DNA from: Nereocystis luetkeana
Taxonomy: Eukaryota; Sar; Phaeophyceae; Laminariales; Laminariaceae
Assembly: GCA_031213475.1 (NCBI GenBank)
Contig: JARUPZ010000017.1
Coordinates: 496,001-560,000 of the forward strand
DNA: 64,000 nucleotides
Direction of reading: 5' to 3'
Made by a program: the position numbers and the translations under genes. The first letter of the stretch is position 1. Each line of letters starts with the position of its first letter. Under the pieces are notes generated by a model that worked only from the letters and a program-made list of their open reading frames with translations, had not been told where the DNA came from and ran no database searches. Positions 56,091 to 64,000 of this stretch are shown piece by piece.

Positions 56091-56134
56091 AAAAAAAACG
56101 CTCCAAGCCTGTATGTATATCACTGCCCGTATTT
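56091..56134 (-). repeat. DIRS copy 3 5' terminal block
   Basis: Minus strand: ACGGGCAGTGATATACATAC then AGGCTTGGAGCGTTTTTTTT, 12 bases before the gag start codon. Same block as 14841-14890 and, inverted, 24347-24390. Confidence 0.7.
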
Positions 56135-56160
56135 ACGTTTGTTACATCAAACACAAGATA

Positions 56161-56995
56161 TCGATGCAGATAGGCGGATTGAGCAAAACGGATCCGATTA
56201 AAAACGCGCTGCATCTAAACTACGCGGGGCCGTTTTCCGTTACCCCCCCGGACAAAAGGGCGCCTAGCGGTCAGGGTTCCAAGCGCGCACGAGAGACCCT
56301 GCGCCCTGGCTCAAACCACCGTTTTTCGCGCCAGCCGGTAAGGTCGTCATTTTTGCGCTCGCGACCGGAACCAAAATCTCGCTCGCGGCCGAAACTTAGC
56401 TTGCGGATGAAAAACCGCTGTCGTGGATGAACCTGCGCTTGCGAGCAACCCCGCCGTGCTGTTTGCGCTGTTTGGCAAACTAATGCTCGCCCTAGCGGGA
56501 GACCCCACAGTGCTGTATGCCCTGTTCAGCGAACCAACGCTCGCACTTGCGTTCCGCTGCGTGAATAACGTACGCACGCGCGATCTATTACGTTGAAAGA
56601 ACAGAACAGCGGAGCGGACAACGTCCACCCTCTTCTCATCGAAGCAATATTCGTAGGAGCAGAACTCTGTCTCACCCTGACCCGACAGGTCAAAGACAGC
56701 TGAGTGTTTGCATTTTTTGCTGTCGAACGGGGTGATGGTGTCCGTGATGGTAGGACGCCGGCAAGCCTCCCCATCATAGTTAAAGTACCTCCATCAACCA
56801 CGCCCAAAGGATGGTCGCACGCGAAGACAGGAGTTGCCATTACGACGGGAGAACAGGGTGCACATTCGCGACGACTCCTGCAACACGCGCAATGACAAAG
56901 ATAAGAAGCCAGGAGCCATGCAGTCAAGCGGAGACCATCAGAATCGTACGAGGGCTTATAAATAGAGTTTTATACGAATATCACTAGTACAGCAG
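56161..56995. other. No gene recognised
   Basis: GC-rich words such as GCTCGCGGCCGAAA and AACCAACGCTCGC recur irregularly (56230-56560). No supported gene or known element. Confidence 0.5.
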
Positions 56996-57660
56996 GAAGC
57001 ATCGGAAGGTGGCCTAGCAGCGGTCGTACCACTACAGAGTACAGAAAGAACCATCGGAACGTCGGTGGAGCAGTGGGCGGATTGGGGGTGTGGGGGGTTT
57101 GGGAGGATAGGTGAGTTGGGGTTTCGCCACATAGCGTTGCGGCATGGGCTTGTGTTCAGCAAACACAACGCAAAGCACGAGAAAGCATCGGAACATCGGT
57201 GGTGCGGGTATAAACGTATGCCGACCGCGCTGGCGTGGCAGCAGTCGTGCCACTAGTACAGCAGTAAGCAGACCGTCGGTGGGTAAGTGGGCGGATTAGT
57301 TCAAGATGTACTGGGGATATGGGTGGTTCGAGTGGATAGGTGGGTTGGTTTATCGCTACATAACGATGAAGGGGTCGACAAACAAAACCTCTCCGGCATT
57401 AGTTAGTATCGGAAGGTCGGTGGTGTGGGTATATACGTATACCGGCCCCGCCGGCGTGCAGCTGTCCGCTGTCGTACCACTAGCGGGGCGCCGGACTACT
57501 AATAGTAGAAAATCAAATAACGGCTATTACGCCCTCGTCTCCTCATCATGGCAAGATGCCAAAAATGCAACATTAAAGAAGAATTTTTGTGTGGTTTGGG
57601 TGGAGGGGTAGGTTGGGTTTTCGCCTCATAGCGTTGCAGCATGAGCGGGTGGTCAGCAAA
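56996..57660 (+). repeat. Tandem repeat, ~230 bp units (three)
   Basis: Units share GTCGTACCACTA, ATCGGA(A/-)(C/G)GTCGGTGG, GGGCGGATT, GGATAGGTG(A/G)GTTGG and CACATAGCGTTGC. No coding supported. Confidence 0.65.
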
Positions 57661-57717
57661 CACAACCCAAGTACGGGTAGCGGTTATACGGGGTGTTAGG
57701 CACAGCTTCTCGCAGCA

Positions 57718-58805
57718 GCAGCGCTCAACGCACACGGCACCAATGCCAGTTCCGGCGGGCTCTGTGCACGCACATACACAAACGAAACCTTGTGCTGGTG
57801 CGGTTGCAAGTCGTAAAATATCAAACAGTTCTTGCTTTTTGAGTTATCTACGTAGCGAAACCCAACTCTACTCGTAGGAAGACTGAGCCTGTCCACTGCA
57901 ACGTTCGGGCCGTGTCCCTGAGACATGCTGCAGGTGGAGTTGTCAGGCCCGCCCTTCTACTGATGAGGGGACGGAGACGCAGGAGAAAATCTGCTGCAGA
58001 TGTCATACTGCAGTAGTAGTGGTGGCACCTGTCATATCGGTTTTTGTTTTTTGAGTTCTACCAAACGAAACCCAACTCTACGAGTACTCGTAGGCAGACT
58101 GTGCCTGTCCTCAGCAACGTTCAGGCTGCGTCCCTAAGACATGCTGCAGGCAGCATTGCCAGGCCCACCCTCCTCTACTGATCAGGGGACGGAAAAGCAG
58201 GAGAACCTCTGTTGGAAATGTCGTACAGCAGTAGGAGTGGTGGCACCTGCTACGAGAAGCTCTGTTTGATATGTCTACATAAAGATTTTTCGTCTTCAAA
58301 TTATGCCGAATTTCGAGGTGGGGAACAAGGAAGTACAAACCAAAATCGAGTAGGTGTACAAAGGATTCGAGGATTGGACCGACAAGCCGAGCGTACAGCG
58401 ATGCTGACCCTGCTGCTGCTAGTTCAAGAGAGTGTTTTTGGTTTTCCAAGAAGAAAAATTATAACCGGAAGGAGTCGTATGAGAGTAGGGTGCCTCGTTT
58501 ATAGTTTATCTGTAAGTGTGTGTCAGTGAGTCATCGTGTGTGAGTCAACATTTGTTTCGGCCACATTTGTCCACTGCGCTCAACGCAAACGGCACCAATG
58601 CCAGTCCCAGCGGGCTCTGTGCACGCACACACACACAAACGAAACCTTCTCGTGCTGGTGCGGTTGTAAGTCGTAACACATCAAACGGTTTATGTTTTTT
58701 TAATTCAACCTAACGAAACCCAACTCCACGAGTACTGGTAGGCAGACTGTGCCTGTTCACAGCAACGTTTGGGCCGTGTCGTAAGACATGCTGCAAGTGG
58801 TGGTT
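57718..58805 (+). repeat. Direct repeat: ~220 bp at 57720 and 58575, partial at 58030
   Basis: CGCTCAACGCA.ACGGCACCAATGCCAG, CGAAACCCAACTC and AGACATGCTGCA(G/A)GTGG occur in the first and last copies; the middle copy (58030-58160) has only the second half. Between them a ~300-bp stretch (58205-58560) shows nothing recognised. Confidence 0.7.
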
Positions 58806-58811
58806 TAGCGG

Positions 58812-59950
58812 TTTAGCGCGAATGCAGCTGAGGTGAAGGATATGGTGTGCACCAAGGTGAAGGATGAGAAGGGCGGAAGGGGGGGGGGGGGCGAGGGAAG
58901 CCGGAGAAAGGGCGAGATAAACCCCAGGAGACTGTGGCGAAGCCACAACCGATCTGGGGAATGCTGTATGCGGACGACGCGGGCATCGTTTCCAAATCCA
59001 GGGATAATCTTGCGAAGAGGATGGCAGATATCGTTGGGATTGACAGTTTCGGATTCCAAGACAGAGATCATGTGCCTAATGACGAGACGTGTGGACAGGG
59101 TCTCTTTCGTTATTGAGGCAGCCGGCCAGGTGTACGACCGAACCACCAAGTGTGTGTACCTTGGGGAAACTGTGTGCGAAAACGCCGACCTTACTGCTAA
59201 AATCAACCGACGCGTACTGCTGGCCAACGTGCGATTCAGGCGTTATCGTTTGCCACTGTACGACCAGCCCACCGCACCACTCCGTCTCAAAGTACGGATG
59301 CTCACAGCCGAGGTATTGGAGACCATGATATACAGGTGTGCCACGTAGAGCCCCACCGTGGCCCATCTCGCCATACTGCGGACAGCTCATCACCGATTGC
59401 TCCTCCGCTGCATCGGATGGAAGAGAAAACCTCGCGAAGGTTACCATATGCTTTCATACGCATGCCCCGACCAAGTGGCTGTGAGAACGTCGAGACGACG
59501 GTGTGAAAGCGGGAGATACGTTTCTCGGGGTTTGTGGCTTGTATGGGTAATGAGAGGCTACCCAATCGGGTGATATTCGGGGAATTGGGGGGGGGGGGAG
59601 GATTACTTGGGAGGGCAAGAGCAGGGCTGGATGGGTTGTCTCGAACGCAACCTATCGTTCTTTAACTCGCCCCCCGAAGAGAAACGATGGATGCTGGCAG
59701 CGAAGAAATTGGACCAGCGGTTTAAACGTGTTGAAGAAGCGGTAGAGCAGTACATACATGGAGCGCTGGTTCGTTAAGGAGAAGGAGTATGTAGCAAAAC
59801 GACGAGCACTAGAGGTAAAAAAATGCGCAGCAACATCAACTTTAAACGCCGTTGGGCCCAAGGCCCGGGGTGGGGGGAGGAAGAGGAGCCGCGTAGAAGG
59901 AAGGCGCTACAGCAACTATTAATAGGCCGGTTAAGAAGGTGAAGACACCC
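58812..59950 (+). pseudogene. LINE RT C-terminal half, frameshifted
   Basis: WGMLYADDAGIVSKSRDNLA (58955-59015) is RT motif C with intact YADD. A shift leads to LGLTVSDSKTEIMCLMTRRV, AGQVYDRTTKCVYLGETVCE and RLKVRMLTAEVLETMIYRC, a stop (59346-59348), then LRTAHHRLLLRCIGWKRKPR and further decayed tail to about 59790 (EEKRWMLAAKKLDQRFKRVE). The fingers and endonuclease regions are missing, so it is 5'-truncated. A G14 run near 58880 and G10 near 59585 accompany frame breaks. Same broad family as 46242-46898. Confidence 0.8.
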
Positions 59951-59983
59951 GCCGAAACTTGGCACTGGCCGTCTTTCTAAATA

Positions 59984-60008
59984 ACCCTAACCCTAACCCT
60001 AGCCCTTT
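59984..60008 (+). repeat. Short CCCTAA telomere-type repeat at the LINE end
   Basis: AACCCTAACCCTAACCCTAGCCCT, about three perfect units plus a variant, directly downstream of the LINE remnant. Could be an interstitial telomeric tract or the LINE's own 3' tail. Confidence 0.85.
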
Positions 60009-60469
60009 GCCCTTATAGCGGATAATGCCTTAACTACGGCGGACGGGATCACTAAGTAAAAACGTGCCAATACCCCTTTATTAAGTCCGCCAGAGTTCTG
60101 GGTGAGCCCAACGACGGAGGATATGCTTTCGCTCACCAAACGTGACAACAACGTATGCGCTCATACCGCGGGAGACAGTATACAGCGTAACTCCACCAAC
60201 AAGCGCCGTTCCCACTCCAACTTCAGGGGACACCGCTCCAACGGCAACTTAGACAGGACTGCAGGCTCCCAGACAGAACTGCAGGCTCCCAGTGAAGCAA
60301 CCACTTCTTCAACAGTCAACATTCTCGGGGCAGTGCGTCACAGTAGCTTACCCCTCCCCAAGGACCCCCCATCCGCCCTCGCCGTTACCGGTTCCACAAC
60401 CCAGCCCTTCATTACTCCAATCACAGCTAACATGCTCCTCGGACCTTAAAAAAACGGCGGTAACCACAG
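60009..60469. other. No gene recognised
   Basis: A plus-strand frame at 60102-60449 has no recognised features. A 16-bp word (GACTGCAGGCTCCCAG / GAACTGCAGGCTCCCAG) is duplicated at about 60257-60293. Confidence 0.5.
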
Positions 60470-63400
60470 CTAGGGTCGACCGGGCACCTTCTGTACTAAT
60501 TGACGGGCCGATCGTGAATGAAGACCCGCTCGCGAATTCACTAGCGGTACCGCACGCGACCGTACCGGCCACCTCCCACCATGCTCGCGCGCATTATGCG
60601 TGCGAGGAGTTTGAAGTACTCGTTTCACCTCCTCCGAGAACCGTTTGTCGTCTGGGTTAGAAGTGGCGTACGTAAAAGCCTTGTACGACAGAAATGGATC
60701 TCCCTCGATGTGGGCAAAATCCTCGCGCATGCCCATGGTCTTGATCCGTGGTTCTCCCTTTGCAAGGTAGAGGAGTTGGTTGGGAGTGAGTGAGCTGTCG
60801 AAAGTGTCATCCGTGTTCGGATTAGACCTCGTACTAGCACGAGTTACTCGAGGCTGCTGTGCAGCCGGTTCTCCAGTTGATGCGGCAGGTACGACCCCCG
60901 ACGATGCTCCAGCCTCTTGTGACGTTCCCTCCTCCGGAGATGGCGCCGGTTCCTCAGGTGATGGTGACAGTTCCTCCGGTAGAGAAGATGCCTCGTGCTG
61001 TAGTGATGCTGCCTCTTGCGGTTGTATTGATTTATTGGCATTCTCCCGTAGCATGCCCCTTATCTTTGTCGCAAAGTGTTCCAGCTCCTTCTCCGGTGAG
61101 TAAAAAATTGTGAAATCCAGGAAGGAAGTGAGATCGATGACATCATTTTCGTAGTCGTCATCGTCGACAGAGTAGTCTGTTCCCACGGGCGGCATAGAGT
61201 ATGGCGGCGTCTCCAGGAAGGTGACATTGCGGCTCTCCACAACAGTCCCTTTAGCCGGATTGTAGATCCTGTAAGCCCTGCTGTCTTGGCTGAAGCCACA
61301 GAGTTTACCCTCCCATGCTTTGTCACCGAGTTTCGTCGTGTGGGTCTCGATATGCACGAAGGCCCTTGAACCAATAGCTCTCAAACCCGATAGATCCGCC
61401 TCTTTGCCATGCATCTTCAAGAAGGGTGTTGCTCCCCCCAATGCTGAGTGTGGTGCCCTGTTGCACAGGTGGACTGCTGTAAAGAATAGTTCGCTCCACA
61501 TGTTGCGCGGAAAGTTGCCGTCCTTAAGAAGGCACCTGGTCATTGTCGCCAGTGTCCGTCCGTCACGCTCCGATACCCCGTTTTCTTGGGGAGATGCTGT
61601 GGCGGTGTACTCCATAGTAATGCCGGAGTTGATGCAGAGCTGCTTGAACTCCTTGGAAGTGTACTCGCCTCCTTTGTCGCACTTCAGTCGTTGGATGCGC
61701 AGTCCCAAGGGAACAGCCACCGTCATGTTGTAGAGGTGGAGTGAGTTGACAGCCTCCGCCTTGGATTTGAGGAGGAAAATTTCCTTCATGCGGGAAAAGT
61801 CATCAGTAAACTTGCTGACGTACTTGTATCCTCCCCTTGCTGCTGGTGTGATTGGCCCCATTAGGCCCGTATAAACCAGTTCCATTGGTCCATCGGTCGT
61901 GTGCTTGTCCTTCTTCGGGTGCGCCTTTCGCGTGTTTTTTCCTACTGCGCATATTTCACAACCTGGCACAGTGCCGATGTATTTAACACCGTTGCCTTCC
62001 ACCTTGCGAAGAAGTTCCATGTTGCGAGGGTTCATGTGTCCCAGTCGCCTGTGCCAGGTGTCAGCGCTTACTTGCGCCGGGAGAGCCACCGAGGGTGTTG
62101 ATGGTGTCTCGGATCTCCCATAGGTCACGCCGTCAAGGGCGCGCAGTGACACGTCAAACGAGCACATACCCGCGTCCTTTTGGTGTTGATTCAAAAGGAG
62201 AGAAGTCTTGTTGTCGAACTGGAGGTGGGGGTTCCCTGTTTCGAGGATGGTGCTCACTCCTGATTTCATTGCTCGTGCAGAAGAGAAGAGGTGGCGTCCC
62301 ATCCCGAGAACAATCATGACGAAGATGCGGACAGGGATAGGCGGACCTGATTTGTTGATGATGTGTCCGCAGATTTTTCCCGTTGCCGTCGCGAACACCT
62401 GCTTGTTGCCTGCGGTCTCGATGGGCTCCGGCTGTTCCAGTTTTCGGTACTGCACCATGCCTTGTTGCAGCCTTGGGATCAACTCGCTATCCACAAAGTG
62501 GTCCGAGGCACCGCTGTCCACCACCATGGTGAACACGTCCGGGTTGGATACTGTGATCCCTCCGTCATTTCGTGTCGTCAATCCTGAAAATGCGAATCCC
62601 TTGTCAAAATCATCATCGAAATTGAGGGATTGTTTCTCATCGTCGTTGACTGGAGGGGATCCCGCACTTAGTACAGCAGTGGCGAGGTGAGCACCCTTGT
62701 GTTCCGGACGCTGTGCGCCCTGTGCATAGCACCCCTCATCACTAGTCTTATGGACGGAGCACCACTTCTGTCCAGCGGCTCCCGTGGATCGAGCCTTCCC
62801 CCCGAAAGGTTTTTTCGTCTGTGGCTTCTTGTCGTAGGCTCCACCACCAGTAGATTTGTGTGCTTCGTTCCTCTTTTGCCGGCAGTTGCGGACGAGGTGA
62901 ACCACTTTTTCACAATGACTGCAGGTGGATGTCTCCGCGGTCATGGCGACACCTCGTCCAGCGATCTTCCCTTTTGCGCTGCTGCTGCGAGATAAGTCGT
63001 CAAGATAGAGATGCCGCATGGTAGTTTGCATCTGGTCGATATCAAACGTAGGGTCGCGGTACATCATCATCTTGATGTCCTTGTAATATTCTGTGAAGCC
63101 CTGTACACAGATGTCCTTGAAGCGGTGGTCGGTGATCGGCTCACCCATCTTGACCAGCTCCGCGCGTGCGAGGGTCTTCTCCATGAAGAAATCATCAGGC
63201 TCTTGGCCTTGCTTCATGCGGGTATTGACCAATTTCTCCATCGTTGCGCGGACAACCTCGTCAGTGACCTTTTTATACTTTTCGACTAGGGCCTCGAGCG
63301 CCAATTGCCCATTGCCGCTCATGCCGTCATCCTCGTCATTTTCGTGTTTGTGCACGATCAGCGAGGCTGGCTTCTCGGTGAGGAGGTAGAGGATTGCGTA

Positions 63401-63646
63401 GAGGTCTTCGTTCGCGCGGTCAAACGAGGCAATTTCTTGCTCGAGTGCTTCTTGCGTCCCAGGTGTGCCTGCCGTTTCTTCGGTTGGCCGGGCACGACCT
63501 TCGATTAGGCTTGCAATATCGCGCCGCGTAACGCCAAGTACCACAGCTAGCTTCTTTATCCACTCCGGAAAGAGACCAGGGTCCCTGCCATCAAACTTTT
63601 TCAATGCTTTGATTGTGTTGGCCAAGCTGCTGGAGTTGTCGCTCAT
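60470..63646 (-). pseudogene. Copia-type gag-protease-integrase, RT missing
   Basis: The start is chosen at MSDNSSSLANTIKALKKFDG (63646); the frame extends 34 codons further up but this Met opens the gag. Order: gag (1-230), zinc knuckle CSHCEKVVHLVRNC (~240), protease VVDSGASDHFV (~375), integrase zinc region WHRRLGHMN...CEIC (~530-565), catalytic core. In the core the first aspartate is lost (YTGLMGP for T-D-L-x-GP); the second (CDKGGEY) and the glutamate (PQENGVSERDGRT) remain. A P/E-rich linker and STRSNPNTDD lead to where RT should begin, but similarity ends near 60610 and RT-RNase H are absent. Over 1,000 codons without a stop point to recent decay. LTRs were not identified. Confidence 0.88.
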
Positions 63647-64000
63647 GATGCTGTCGTTGGTACAGTAGTAGTAGGCCACCACAAGATACGGCAGCAGTAC
63701 TACGTCCTCAAACAGCTGCTTGCTAGGTACAGCAGAGGCAAGTACCACACACCGTGTGTTATACGTGCTGCACTGTTGTACAGGTACTGCTGTGTGGCGA
63801 GACTGTCAGGCCAGGTCAAGAGCATTCTATAAATTAGAACTGTTTGTATGAACGGCCTCTTGGGGTCTCAGATTCTTCGCAGATTATATGTTTTCCGAAA
63901 AAACTTGAAGAAATTTCCGATTGACCTGCCTCCGTAGGGTGGTCGGGTGAATAGACAGCGCGTTTTGCTGTCGGAAGTGGATTACACAGCTAGCTGTTGC
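63647..64000 (-). other. Leader of the Copia element to the window edge
   Basis: Probably the untranslated leader and possibly part of the 5' LTR. A TATAGAATG word lies near 63825 (minus strand), but no primer-binding site or LTR end could be fixed because no second LTR copy is in the window. Confidence 0.4.

Larger units (their letters stand above)
33067..56160 (-). mobile_element. DIRS-type retrotransposon, copy 3, expanded by nested insertions
   Basis: Minus-strand order: terminal block (56134-56091), gag with polyglutamine and zinc finger (56079-53921), gag 78-residue repeats (49965-49120), RT (48619-47852), RNase H (46187-45534), recombinase (about 45460-45383, then 34191-33237) and the 3' segment (about 33200-33067). 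Insertions separate these parts: element B copy 2 (50090-53916), a LINE fragment (46239-47785) and element B copy 1 (34192-45382). Subtracting inserts leaves about 6.5 kb. It is the only copy here with gag, and it is inactive through frameshifts, stops and a deletion of RT motifs B and C. Confidence 0.85.

Noticed and set aside
59984..60008. A true chromosome end
   Set aside because: Only about three units, with transposon sequence on both sides.

Overview
This is eukaryotic nuclear DNA made almost entirely of mobile elements. The only host gene I can support is at the left edge: the 3' end of an S4-domain RNA-binding protein resembling the chloroplast 'photosystem II S4 domain'/YlmH type. 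That gene, DIRS-type tyrosine-recombinase retrotransposons, LINEs whose RT segments resemble ones I recall from stramenopiles, a Copia element, CAG-rich gag genes and a roughly even base composition suggest a photosynthetic stramenopile, perhaps a brown alga. The lineage is an inference and could be wrong.

Layout. 1-199: end of the S4 gene. 369-2565: foldback element with ~0.53 kb inverted arms, containing a SINE. 2.6-8.3 kb: minisatellite, a second SINE, a broken RT and a GC-rich array. 8.3-10.7 kb: 'family D' repeat with a TACTCSGAGTA array. 12.0-15.1 kb: DIRS copy 1 (dead). 17.0-21.2 kb: large foldback element of family D with ~1.25 kb arms. 21.6-25.1 kb: DIRS copy 2 with inverted flanking pieces. 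25.4-27.1 kb: broken gag, interrupted by a fragment of LTR element B. 27.3-28.7 kb: 116-bp tandem repeats holding two solo LTRs of element B. 30.1-33.1 kb: third family D copy with a SINE.

33.1-56.2 kb is one DIRS element (copy 3, minus strand, about 6.5 kb without inserts) expanded to 23 kb. It holds a LINE fragment (46239-47785) and two copies of a non-autonomous LTR element, B (34192-45382 and 50090-53916). The first B copy holds another non-autonomous LTR element, A (35734-42706), and A holds a SINE. Both B copies and A have 4-bp target duplications, so the order of insertion can be read directly. 56.2-58.8 kb: tandem repeats. 58.8-60.0 kb: LINE 3' part followed by telomere-type CCCTAA units. 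60.5-63.6 kb: Copia gag-protease-integrase without RT.

No autonomous element here looks intact. The most unusual signal is a 9-bp palindrome, TACC(A/T)GGTA, seen at 18 places against about 0.5 expected. Where paired repeat copies can be compared it appears as a 7-bp insertion at TA (TA becomes TA-CCWGG-TA), once as a tandem double. It looks like the footprint of a TA-targeting transposon or an unknown micro-insertion process. Foldback elements of two families also share a terminal motif (TGATGCCCA).
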